DNA of 23,370 nt from an uncultured Clostridia bacterium (GTDB taxonomy: Bacteria > Bacillota > Clostridia > Oscillospirales > Acutalibacteraceae), in NCBI GenBank assembly GCA_946004305.1, contig CAMFZJ010000004.1, forward strand, positions 1 to 23,370, given 5' to 3'. Each line of letters begins with the position of its first letter. The first letter of the stretch is position 1. Below, piece after piece: positions 1-7,283 of this stretch. The notes below the pieces were generated by a model. That model was given only the letters and a program-made list of their open reading frames with translations. It made no database searches and was not told the origin of the DNA. Both the position numbers and the translations under genes were made by a program.

Positions 1-407
1 TTGATAATAATCAGGGCGGTCATGTGGCTGTTGTGGAAAAAATACAGGGAGATACTATAACATTTTCAAATTCAGCTTACGGAGGAAAGGAGTTCTACCT
101 TTCTACAGCAAAAATTTATGATGACAACCCCGGACAAAGGGGTTGGATTTTTCAAGGGTATATTTATTTAGGTAACTATGAAGAAAATACAAGTTCAAGC
201 AATTCATATTACAAGGTGTTGGCAAATTCGGGGTTGAACTTAAGGGAGTATCCCACTACAAGCTCAAATATAGTGGTAACGATTCCTGAAAATACTCAGG
301 TTTTTGTAACGGAAATATGTTTTTTAGACGGATATGTGTGGGGATATACAAATTATAAAGGAAGCTATGGATATTGTGCTTTGGATTATGCGGACAAGCT
401 GTTTTAG
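1..407 (+). CDS. CHAP-SH3 cell-wall hydrolase, 3' end only
   Basis: The 5' end lies outside the window; the open frame runs in from base 3. The first visible residues, GGHVAVVEK followed by a FSNSAYGG stretch and a WIFQGYIY strand, look like the C-terminal half of a CHAP (NlpC/P60-like) amidase/endopeptidase domain, with the H of GGHVAVV as the probable catalytic histidine. After a short Ser/Asn linker comes a bacterial SH3 domain (from YYKVLANSGLNLRE to the end), a usual cell-wall-binding module. Such proteins cut peptide links in peptidoglycan and are either secreted autolysins or phage endolysins. The catalytic Cys and any signal peptide are not visible, so these cannot be told apart here. 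The gene converges on the dockerin protease and shares a terminator with it. Confidence 0.75.
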   Translation, partial: DNNQGGHVAVVEKIQGDTITFSNSAYGGKEFYLSTAKIYDDNPGQRGWIFQGYIYLGNYEENTSSSNSYYKVLANSGLNLREYPTTSSNIVVTIPENTQVFVTEICFLDGYVWGYTNYKGSYGYCALDYADKLF

Positions 408-430
408 GTAAATTGAAGAAAATAAAAACA

Positions 431-468
431 GGACTGTAGCAAATGAGTGAGATCATTTGCCACAGCCC
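431..468. terminator. Bidirectional terminator between convergent genes
   Basis: A long hairpin has arms GGaCTGTaGCAAATGA and TCATTTGcCACAGcCC around a 6-base loop. The minus-strand transcript reads into a good U-rich tract after it (TGTTTTTATTTTC). The plus strand has only a short T run. It lies 24 bases past the hydrolase stop and 17 bases past the protease stop, so it probably serves both. Confidence 0.75.
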
Positions 469-484
469 TTTAATTAAATGGAAT

Positions 485-2107
485 TTACGCAGGTTGTTTT
501 ATCAGGTGTTTCTGAATAGCGGTAACATCATTAATGTTTATTTTACCGTCTTTGTTAAAGTCAGCATTTGTAAGCTGATGGTCTATTAGATTTATAACGC
601 TGTTATTTATATATTTTTGTATAAGCGTAGCGTCATTAATATCCACCTTGCCGTTTAAATCCACGTCACCTGTAATGGTGGTGTCAATCGTACCGTTGGT
701 GATTGCTTTAATTACAAGAGTTCCGCCTAAACTGTCATTTATTTCGTTATAAATATCCATTACGTCAGTTGCCTGTCCGTTGTAATCTACAAAGGATTTT
801 CCTCTTTCTCCCTGATATATCAGTATCATTGATTTATCTTCTCTGTTTCTTAACCATTCACATACGCCTACATTATTATATGTATATCCCTCGTCATATT
901 CTGTTAAACTTTCATTAATAACAGATGTGTCAATTTCAACTGCAATTGCACCCTTGCATTGAGATACTGCCTCATTTTCAATATCACAGCAAATATAGCC
1001 TTTGTAGTCAGCAGTTCCACTTGCCAAAGGCTTCCACTTTGTTCGGTCGCTAAGTGGAACGCCCTTATCATCAACAGGGGTAAAATACACATTATAATCT
1101 GCACCCTCAGAAGTAGTTTCAAAAACTATTTTGTCCAGAACATTTCCCTTTTCGCTGAAGTCAAAAACATTGTAATATGTAATTTTTTCTCCAACTACAT
1201 ATTTAAACTGATAGGTTGCCCCATACTTTTCGTTTTGATGAATATAATGGTTTTCTTCAATTTTTTGATAGGTGTCTATAGCAAAGCTGGGGTCAAAATA
1301 TTCGTCATTGAACAAATAGTAATCCTCATAGGAAATCCATAGGTAGCCGTTAATTGAGTTGTTGTTGCCCCAACTGTTTTTACACAGCCATGCACCGTCA
1401 TTTTGAGGCTGATAGTTGCCGTCAAAGTTTTCCTTGCTGTAATTATCATCCCAGCCTACAACGCTGATTGAATGACCTAAAATTTCTGAGATTTCGTCAG
1501 TTAAACAGTAGGAGTTTTTGTCTTTGCTGTAAGCTCGTGGGTGGGAGTTAAAGTTAGCTAAAACCGCCCCTGATTTCATAATCAGCTCTTTTGTTTTTAT
1601 CATATCCTTTTTCCCAAGAAAAACAAGAGAGTTTACGCCGAAATTTGTGTATTCTCCGCTTTCGGTGTAGGGTCCGTTCCAGCTTGTAAGATAGCCGATA
1701 GGTATAGTGGAATAGCCGGCTTCCTCAGCGTTACGCTGCCAGCCTTCACCGTTTTCTTCATATGTACCCCATAAGTCAAGGAGTTCTTCGCTTAAGTCAA
1801 TGTTGTTATCAAAATTATCTGAAAGAAATTTATCTTTAATAAAAAGAGTTTCCAAAGTTGATATAGCGGAATAAGCCCAGCATATATTGCCCTTCTGATT
1901 TTTGACCTCTGTGCAGTAGCCTAAATCAAGAGAGCTGTAGCTTTCAGGCAGATTGCTGTCATCTTCTTCTAAAATGTCGGAAGAAAAATCTTCACCTTCG
2001 GCAGACACATTGTTTACATCAATTTCTGCTGCCGAAACATTTACAGTTGAGATAATTATTAAGGATAATATTAAAATTGTAGTGGTAAAGATTAATAGCT
2101 TTTTCAT
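485..2107 (-). CDS. Secreted papain-like (C1A) cysteine protease with C-terminal type I dockerin
   Basis: A 540-residue protein. Residues 1-27 form a signal peptide ending in VSA. A papain-fold peptidase domain follows at about 55-265. It has the oxyanion Gln71 and nucleophile Cys76 (NQKGNICWAYS), His212 (LGHSISVVGW) and Asn244 (CKNSWG), so all four catalytic residues are present. Residues of about 270-470 are a beta-rich region seen in clostridial C1 peptidases. Residues 479-540 are a type I dockerin with two Ca-binding repeats (DVDLNGKVDINDA and DFNKDGKININDV). Dockerins dock enzymes to cohesins on a scaffoldin, so this protease is probably cell-surface or complex bound rather than free. 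No long propeptide precedes the peptidase domain: only about 30 acidic residues separate it from the signal peptide. The start is set by AGGTGAT three bases before ATG. The substrate cannot be told from sequence. Confidence 0.88.
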   Translation of the reverse strand: MKKLLIFTTTILILSLIIISTVNVSAAEIDVNNVSAEGEDFSSDILEEDDSNLPESYSSLDLGYCTEVKNQKGNICWAYSAISTLETLFIKDKFLSDNFDNNIDLSEELLDLWGTYEENGEGWQRNAEEAGYSTIPIGYLTSWNGPYTESGEYTNFGVNSLVFLGKKDMIKTKELIMKSGAVLANFNSHPRAYSKDKNSYCLTDEISEILGHSISVVGWDDNYSKENFDGNYQPQNDGAWLCKNSWGNNNSINGYLWISYEDYYLFNDEYFDPSFAIDTYQKIEENHYIHQNEKYGATYQFKYVVGEKITYYNVFDFSEKGNVLDKIVFETTSEGADYNVYFTPVDDKGVPLSDRTKWKPLASGTADYKGYICCDIENEAVSQCKGAIAVEIDTSVINESLTEYDEGYTYNNVGVCEWLRNREDKSMILIYQGERGKSFVDYNGQATDVMDIYNEINDSLGGTLVIKAITNGTIDTTITGDVDLNGKVDINDATLIQKYINNSVINLIDHQLTNADFNKDGKININDVTAIQKHLIKQPA

Positions 2108-2123
2108 ATTATCACCTATGCAT

Positions 2124-2152
2124 ATTATAACAGCAGGGCAGGATAAAGTAAA
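2124..2152 (-). promoter_or_regulatory. Vegetative-type promoter of the dockerin protease
   Basis: On the minus strand, TTTACT (-35) is followed by a 17-base spacer and a perfect TATAAT (-10), about 17 bases before the ATG. The -35 matches four of six bases of TTGACA. The short leader ends in AGGTGAT. Confidence 0.6.
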
Positions 2153-2182
2153 GAATATTTGGCGGAAATATTCGCCATAATA
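2153..2182 (+). promoter_or_regulatory. Sigma-F/sigma-G type forespore promoter of gpr
   Basis: GAATA at 2153-2157 matches the -35 pattern gHATR. CATAATA at 2176-2182 matches the -10 pattern CATnHTA. The spacer is 18 bases. In Bacillus subtilis, gpr is read by sigma-F and sigma-G, so gene and motif agree. The site sits back to back with the protease promoter; the -35 ends meet. Confidence 0.55.
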
Positions 2183-2197
2183 CTATAGGTGATTGTT

Positions 2198-3082
2198 ATG
2201 GAACGAAGGACAGACCTTGCGATAGAAGCAAGAGAGTTAGCAGGAAACGATGTTGCAGGAGTAGAGTTTACAAAAAGAAATGAAAACGGACTTGAAATCT
2301 CAAGGCTTGTTGTTAAAAATCACGAGGCAAGTCTTAAATTAAAAAAGGAGCAGGGAACGTATATATCAATTGACCTGCCGCCCCTTACTGATAATTTTTC
2401 TGCAACGGATAGCCGTATTGAAATAATAGGCAAGGAAATACGCAGGCTGATTCCTGTAAACGGACTTGTGCTTGTATGCGGACTGGGAAACATAGAAATT
2501 ACCCCTGATGCGCTGGGTCCTAAGTGCGTCAGCAGAGTTCTGGCAACACGTCATATTACAGGAGAAATTGCCAGAAGCACAGGACTTGATAAGCTAAGGC
2601 CTGTAGCAGTTTTAAGCACAGGAGTAACAGGACAAACAGGCATTGAAACCTTTGAATATATTGAAAGTATTGTAAAAAAGGTAAGACCTACCGCAGTAAT
2701 AGTAATAGATGCATTGGCTTCAAGACGTCTTAACAGACTCGGCTGTACTTTGCAGATAAGCAATACAGGAATTTCCCCCGGAGCCGGAGTTCAGAACCAC
2801 AGAAAGAAAATAACACGGGACACCGTAGGCGTGCCTGTAATAGCATTAGGAGTGCCTACAGTAGTTGACGCTGTAACATTGGTTTTGGATTTACTTAATG
2901 TAGATGATGCAAAAACTACAGAGGAGCTTAAGAATGTACTAAGTCCCCGGAACAGTCAAATGGTAGTTACACCAAAAGAAATTGATTTGCTTATTGACAG
3001 AGCAAGCAGACTAATGTCCCTATCTATTAATTATGCTTTGCATAATGATGTAGATATTTCGATTCTTGAGGGGCTTTTGTAA
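2198..3082 (+). CDS. gpr: Germination protease GPR (degrades small acid-soluble spore proteins)
   Basis: A 294-residue protein of peptidase family A25. GPR is made as a zymogen in the forespore and cuts alpha/beta-type SASPs during germination, freeing the spore DNA and supplying amino acids. Family hallmarks are visible: the N-terminal RTDLAIEARE, the block GLGNIEITPDALGPKCVSRV at about 96-114 followed by ATRHI, the VIDALAS strand at about 169-175, and SPGAGVQNHR at about 193-202. An in-frame GTG lies nine bases upstream, but ATG at 2198 is preferred because AGGTGAT ends four bases before it and overlaps that GTG. It is shorter than the Bacillus enzyme (about 370 aa), with a shorter N-terminal extension, as in many clostridia. 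spoIIP follows, as it does in Bacillus. Confidence 0.95.
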   Translation: MERRTDLAIEARELAGNDVAGVEFTKRNENGLEISRLVVKNHEASLKLKKEQGTYISIDLPPLTDNFSATDSRIEIIGKEIRRLIPVNGLVLVCGLGNIEITPDALGPKCVSRVLATRHITGEIARSTGLDKLRPVAVLSTGVTGQTGIETFEYIESIVKKVRPTAVIVIDALASRRLNRLGCTLQISNTGISPGAGVQNHRKKITRDTVGVPVIALGVPTVVDAVTLVLDLLNVDDAKTTEELKNVLSPRNSQMVVTPKEIDLLIDRASRLMSLSINYALHNDVDISILEGLL

Positions 3083-3114
3083 TAACTGAAAAACTACTTA
3101 GACTTTCGTATTAA

Positions 3115-3143
3115 TCATAATACTTTAAAAAACTGCATAGATT
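3115..3143 (+). promoter_or_regulatory. Possible sigma-E promoter of spoIIP
   Basis: TCATAAT (3115-3121) matches six of seven positions of the sigma-E -35 pattern kmATATT. CATAGATT (3136-3143) matches the -10 pattern CATACAnT except at one position. The spacer is 14 bases. In Bacillus subtilis spoIIP has its own sigma-E promoter downstream of gpr. The region is AT-rich, so a chance match is possible. Confidence 0.4.
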
Positions 3144-3176
3144 TTAGAATATGAAGTATGTAAAGTCGGTGATAGT

Positions 3177-4286
3177 TTGAAAGCTAAAGGAAAAATCAAA
3201 GGCCTTCTGGGTGTAAGCCTTGCCTTAATATTAGTAACATTAGGGGTAGCCTGTATTTCAATAAGAACACCTGTCCTTAATGCAGAGGGGTCAGACGCAG
3301 TTGTTATGGCGGCGGCTCTCACAATGTCTAAGGGAAATTATAATACAGATATACCATTGGCAAATAAAAACAATGCTAATGATAATAACAAAACCGTCAA
3401 TGAAATTAAGACTCCTGCCAAAACGGAAGGGGAATCTGAAACAAAGCCCAACTCATCGGAATTTTCAGAAAGCTATTACAACACCTTTGCAAATCATAAA
3501 AATGCAGAGAAATATCCTGTCTATACAAAGCACTACACAGCAGGAGGAACGAAATATCAGAATTTTTATGTTAAAAATAATACCGATTATAGCCTTAATA
3601 TAGGTAAGCTCTTAAAAGAAAAGCTTGGCTTTAAAATGGAAAACAGCAAAAAGGTTCAGGTTCTTATATACCATACTCATACAAGCGAAAGCTATCTTGA
3701 TTGTGATGTAGGATATTATTATTCCGACTATTATCCCCGAACCTCAGACAGCAGATATAATGTTACAAGAGTAGGGGATGAAATAACCAATGAGCTTCAA
3801 AAGGCAGGAATCGGCGTAGTACACGACACAACAATACACGATACAAGCTACAACGGAAGCTATGCCCGAAGCAGAGCTACTGTAGAAAAATATTTAAAAA
3901 AATATCCTGATATAAAGGTTACTCTGGATATTCACAGGGACTCAATAGGGGATAGTAAGTATAAGGTAAAGCCTACTTTTACATACAAGGGTAAAAAGGG
4001 AGCCCAGATTATGATAATGTCTGGATATAATGCCTACGAGGGCTTTAATTTTCCGGATTGGAATTATAATCTGCGCTTTGCTTTACGCATACAACAAACC
4101 TGCGAGTCAAAATACGGAGGAATGACAAGACCTATGAACTTCGGTAATTTTGCGTATAATATGAATATTAACACAGGTTCTCTGCTTATTGAGGTAGGAA
4201 CAGACTCCAACACATTGGATGAAGCAATGTATTCAGGAAAATTATTGGGAAAGGCTTTAGCAGAAGTATTGCAAAAAAATATGTAA
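3177..4286 (+). CDS. spoIIP: Stage II sporulation protein P, engulfment peptidoglycan hydrolase
   Basis: A 369-residue protein. SpoIIP works with SpoIID and SpoIIM at the septal membrane; it is an amidase/endopeptidase that removes stem peptides and drives the mother-cell membrane around the forespore. Residues 8-28 are a hydrophobic anchor, followed by a low-complexity Asn/Lys/Glu-rich stalk (about 50-110). The catalytic domain spans about 155-369 and shows YHTHTSES (His166/His168), DIHRDS (His253) and LLIEVGTDSN (Glu339), the zinc and catalytic positions of this amidase fold. The start is TTG: GGTGAT ends three bases before it, and no in-frame ATG lies upstream. No terminator separates it from the next gene. 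Confidence 0.95.
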   Translation: MKAKGKIKGLLGVSLALILVTLGVACISIRTPVLNAEGSDAVVMAAALTMSKGNYNTDIPLANKNNANDNNKTVNEIKTPAKTEGESETKPNSSEFSESYYNTFANHKNAEKYPVYTKHYTAGGTKYQNFYVKNNTDYSLNIGKLLKEKLGFKMENSKKVQVLIYHTHTSESYLDCDVGYYYSDYYPRTSDSRYNVTRVGDEITNELQKAGIGVVHDTTIHDTSYNGSYARSRATVEKYLKKYPDIKVTLDIHRDSIGDSKYKVKPTFTYKGKKGAQIMIMSGYNAYEGFNFPDWNYNLRFALRIQQTCESKYGGMTRPMNFGNFAYNMNINTGSLLIEVGTDSNTLDEAMYSGKLLGKALAEVLQKNM

Positions 4287-4297
4287 TTTGCTATAAT
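4269..4297 (+). promoter_or_regulatory. Promoter of the membrane protein-dusB pair
   Basis: TTGCAA (-35), a 17-base spacer, and a perfect TATAAT (-10) carrying the TGn extension (TGCTATAAT). The -35 lies inside the last codons of spoIIP. It would let the following genes be read outside sporulation. Confidence 0.6.
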
Positions 4298-4335
4298 TAC
4301 CATAAATGTAAAATGGGTATTTTGAGGTTTTATAT

Positions 4336-4962
4336 ATGAAGTTCAAAAAAACTATCAAAAACTTAATAATTGCTTTAGTAGTTACATTTCTAATAATTGT
4401 GACTGCTTTCTGTACCTATGCAGTTGGTGAAGAAGGTGAAGCAGAGGGAGAAAATACGCCCCAAGTAACAGTTGCCCCTGTAACAGAAGCTCCGGTAACC
4501 TACCCCCCTGCTACAGAACCGCCGGTGACCTATGCACCGGAAACGGAGCCACAGGTAACTTATGCTCCTGCTACAGAAGCACCTACCTATGCTCCTGAAA
4601 CCTACGCTCCTGCTACAGAAGCACCTGCAACCTATGCTACATACGGAACGATTCGCAAACCTGAGGAGGATTTGCCTGCGGTTGAAAAGCAGACAAGCCC
4701 TACTGCTGTGAGAGTTGATGATAAAAAGATTGAGGAAAAAGACGATTTGACCTACGGTTATGTAAGCTGGGCTTGCGTTATATTGGGAATAATTGCTGTA
4801 ATAGTTGTGCTTATAAGCAACAAAACCCACTACAGTAACGGCAGCGGAAAGTATCGCTACGACAGCGGAAATATGATGACAGGTAATAACCATCTCCTAA
4901 ATGAGGATTACTATAAAAACAGAAAAACCAATTCATACCGCCGTAAGGACAGCAGAAGATAA
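4336..4962 (+). CDS. Pro/Thr-rich one-pass membrane protein, function unknown
   Basis: A 208-residue protein that I do not recognise. Residues 1-30 are a signal peptide or first membrane segment. Residues 31-40 are acidic. Residues 49-100 are a tandem repeat built from units such as TEAPVTYAPA and TEPPVTYAPE, a mucin-like extended stalk. Residues 143-162 are a transmembrane helix, and a Lys/Arg/Asn/Tyr-rich tail ends in KDSRR. The likely topology is an extracytoplasmic stalk with a short basic cytoplasmic tail. TGAGGT lies eight bases before the ATG. The stop abuts the dusB ATG (TAAATG), so the two are translationally linked. The repeat could be a wall-spanning spacer; no binding or catalytic domain is visible. 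Confidence 0.75.
   Translation: MKFKKTIKNLIIALVVTFLIIVTAFCTYAVGEEGEAEGENTPQVTVAPVTEAPVTYPPATEPPVTYAPETEPQVTYAPATEAPTYAPETYAPATEAPATYATYGTIRKPEEDLPAVEKQTSPTAVRVDDKKIEEKDDLTYGYVSWACVILGIIAVIVVLISNKTHYSNGSGKYRYDSGNMMTGNNHLLNEDYYKNRKTNSYRRKDSRR
4480..4635 (+). repeat. In-frame tandem repeat coding for a Thr/Pro/Glu stalk
   Basis: Imperfect repeats with units of about 24-30 bases (for example 'tatgctcctgctacagaagc') encode T-E-x-P-V-T-Y-x-P units. The repeats stay in frame and degenerate at third positions, so they are held by protein-level selection or recent slippage rather than being a non-coding array. Confidence 0.75.
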
Positions 4963-5925
4963 ATGAAAATCGGAACTCTTGAAATTGATTCAAAGGCTTT
5001 TTTAGCTCCTCTTGCAGGCATTACGGACAAGGCATTTCGTGAGATTTGTCAGGATTACGGAGCAGGCTGTTGCGAAACGGAAATGGTTTCTGCAAAAGCA
5101 CTTAGCTTTGGCGATAAAAAAAGCTTTGAACTTATGGAAATATCAGACAATAATCACCCCTGCGGTATTCAGCTTTTTGGTAATGACCCTGAAATTATGG
5201 CTCAGGGGGCAAAGCTTGCCCTTAGTGCAAAGGCTGATGTTATTGACATAAATATGGGTTGTCCTGCTCCTAAGGTTGCAAATAACGGCTGTGGCTCTGC
5301 ACTTATGAAAGACCCTGAGCTTTGCGGCAGAATAGTGTATGCCATAAAAAATGCAGTTGATATTCCTGTTACGGTAAAAATCCGCAAGGGCTTTGATGAT
5401 GACAGCGTAAACGCCGTTCAGGTTGCAAAGCTTTGTGCAGACAATGGTGCTGACGGAATTATTGTCCACGGCAGAACCCGTAAGCAGTATTATTCAGGTA
5501 CCTGCGACCTCGATATTATTAAGCAGGTAAAGGAAAGCGTTTCCGTGCCTGTTATAGGAAACGGCGACGTTAAGGATATTAAAAGTGCAGAAAAAATGTT
5601 AAGCTATACAGGCTGTGACGGCGTTATGGTTGCAAGAGCCGCACTTGGAGCCCCTTGGATTTTCAAAATTCTCGAAGAATATTTCTCCACAGGAAATATA
5701 ATCAATCCCCCTTCAAATGAGGACAAGCTGAAAGTAATGATAAATCACATTGAGAGAATATGCCATTACAAAGGGGAGTATATGGGTGTTCTACAGTCAA
5801 GAAAGCATATGGCTTGGTATTTAAAGGGCTTTAAGGGTGCCGCCGGATTCAGAAATGAGGCGGGAAAGGTGTCAACTCTTGAAGAAGTGTACAAGCTTGC
5901 TCAGAGAGTATTGGAGAACCGTTAA
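4963..5925 (+). CDS. dusB: tRNA-dihydrouridine synthase (DusB type)
   Basis: A 320-residue FMN enzyme that reduces uridine to dihydrouridine in the D-loop of tRNAs, using NADPH. The TIM-barrel N-terminus shows APLAGITDKAFRE. The active-site motif NMGCPAPKV carries the catalytic Cys100. IVHGRTRKQYYSG is the conserved phosphate/FMN-binding segment, followed by VIGNGD and a GVMVARAALGAPW strand. The C-terminal helical domain is tRNA-binding. Its ATG directly abuts the stop of the upstream membrane protein gene and has no strong Shine-Dalgarno of its own, which suggests coupled translation. In many Firmicutes dus genes sit in unrelated operons, so the pairing need not be functional. Confidence 0.95.
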   Translation: MKIGTLEIDSKAFLAPLAGITDKAFREICQDYGAGCCETEMVSAKALSFGDKKSFELMEISDNNHPCGIQLFGNDPEIMAQGAKLALSAKADVIDINMGCPAPKVANNGCGSALMKDPELCGRIVYAIKNAVDIPVTVKIRKGFDDDSVNAVQVAKLCADNGADGIIVHGRTRKQYYSGTCDLDIIKQVKESVSVPVIGNGDVKDIKSAEKMLSYTGCDGVMVARAALGAPWIFKILEEYFSTGNIINPPSNEDKLKVMINHIERICHYKGEYMGVLQSRKHMAWYLKGFKGAAGFRNEAGKVSTLEEVYKLAQRVLENR

Positions 5926-6001
5926 ATACAGTAAGGGACAAAAGTCAATAAATGTGAAAACTAATTAATATAAATTATTATTTTGGTAAGGAGTAATTAA
6001 T

Positions 6002-7249
6002 ATGAGTGAAATTCAAAGCATTGAGCTAATCAAAAAGGTTGACCCTGAGCTTGGTGAATCTATGGAAATGGAGCTTGGACGTCAGAGAAGAAACCTTGAA
6101 TTAATCGCAAGCGAAAACATCGTAAGCCCTGCGGTAATGGCAGCTATGGGAAGTATGCTTACAAATAAGTATGCAGAGGGCTTACCGGGCAAGCGTTATT
6201 ACGGCGGTTGCCAGTATGTTGACGTTATTGAAGATATTGCCCGCAACAGAGCCCTTGAGCTTTTTGGCGCAGAGGCTTGTAACGTACAGCCTCACTCAGG
6301 AGCACAGGCTAACACAGCAGTTTATTTTGCAATGCTTGAGCCCGGCGATACAGTAATGGGAATGAACTTAAACGAAGGCGGTCACCTTACTCACGGTTCA
6401 CCTGTAAATATTTCAGGTAAGTATTTTAACTTTGTGCCATACGGCGTTGACCCTGAAACTCACTATATTGATTACGATAAGGTTCTTGAAATTGCCAAGG
6501 ACTGTAAGCCAAAAATGATTGTTGCAGGCGCAAGTGCATATCCCCGTACAATTGATTTTGCAAAGCTTCGTGAAATTGCCGATGAGGTTGGAGCTTACCT
6601 GATGGTAGATATGGCTCATATTGCAGGTCTTGTTGCCGGCGGAGCTCACCCAAGCCCTGTGCCATACTGTGACTTTGTTACAACCACAACTCACAAAACC
6701 TTAAGAGGACCTCGCGGCGGACTTATTCTTATGAAAGAAAAGTATGCAAAGGAAATCAACAAGGCTGTATTCCCCGGAACACAGGGCGGTCCGTTAATGC
6801 ACGTTATTGCTGCAAAGGCTGTTTGCTTCGGCGAAGCTCTTAAGCCTGAGTTTAAGGAATATGCACAACAGATAGTAAAGAACTGTAAAGCCCTTGCTGA
6901 GGGACTTGTTAAGCGTGGCAACAAGCTGGTTTCCGGCGGTACAGATAACCACGTTCTCCTTATGGACTTAAGAGATACAGGTGTAACAGGTAAAGAGCTT
7001 GAAGCAAGACTTGACGAATGTTATATTACTGTAAATAAGAATACAATTCCTAACGAGCCCCTTTCACCATTTGTAACATCAGGTGTACGAATCGGTACAG
7101 CAGCAGTTACAACAAGAGGACTTAAGGAAGATGATATGGATAAGATTGCCGAGTATATCACTCTTGTTCTCAATGATTTCGAGAACAGCGCAGATAAGGT
7201 AAGAGCCGGAGTAGAAGAAATCTGCAAAAAATATCCACTTTACGAATAA
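6002..7249 (+). CDS. glyA: Serine hydroxymethyltransferase
   Basis: A 415-residue PLP enzyme that interconverts serine plus tetrahydrofolate with glycine plus methylene-THF, the main source of one-carbon units. Visible hallmarks are the N-terminal ELIASENIVSP, KYAEGLPGKRYYGGC, VQPHSGAQAN, the MVDMAHIAGLVAGG strand, and TTTTHKTLRGPRGG with the PLP-binding Lys232. Length is normal for the family. AAGGAG lies eight bases before the ATG. It follows dusB after 76 bases in which I see no convincing terminator or promoter. rarA follows after 34 bases, probably on the same transcript. Confidence 0.97.
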   Translation: MSEIQSIELIKKVDPELGESMEMELGRQRRNLELIASENIVSPAVMAAMGSMLTNKYAEGLPGKRYYGGCQYVDVIEDIARNRALELFGAEACNVQPHSGAQANTAVYFAMLEPGDTVMGMNLNEGGHLTHGSPVNISGKYFNFVPYGVDPETHYIDYDKVLEIAKDCKPKMIVAGASAYPRTIDFAKLREIADEVGAYLMVDMAHIAGLVAGGAHPSPVPYCDFVTTTTHKTLRGPRGGLILMKEKYAKEINKAVFPGTQGGPLMHVIAAKAVCFGEALKPEFKEYAQQIVKNCKALAEGLVKRGNKLVSGGTDNHVLLMDLRDTGVTGKELEARLDECYITVNKNTIPNEPLSPFVTSGVRIGTAAVTTRGLKEDDMDKIAEYITLVLNDFENSADKVRAGVEEICKKYPLYE

Positions 7250-7283
7250 TCATAATAAATAAAATTAATTATCTGAGGTAAAT

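Noticed and set aside
959..1342. 127-codon plus-strand frame
   Set aside because: It is antisense within the dockerin protease catalytic and linker region, without a ribosome site or any known motif.
4390..4893. 167-codon minus-strand frame with a CSRS/GYRS-like repeat
   Set aside because: It is antisense to the Thr/Pro repeat gene; the repeat keeps the opposite strand open. The sense gene has a promoter, ribosome site, signal and TM.
5926..6001. Riboswitch or promoter before glyA
   Set aside because: Only AT-rich sequence with a weak TATAAA and no matching -35 or stable structure could be found by eye.
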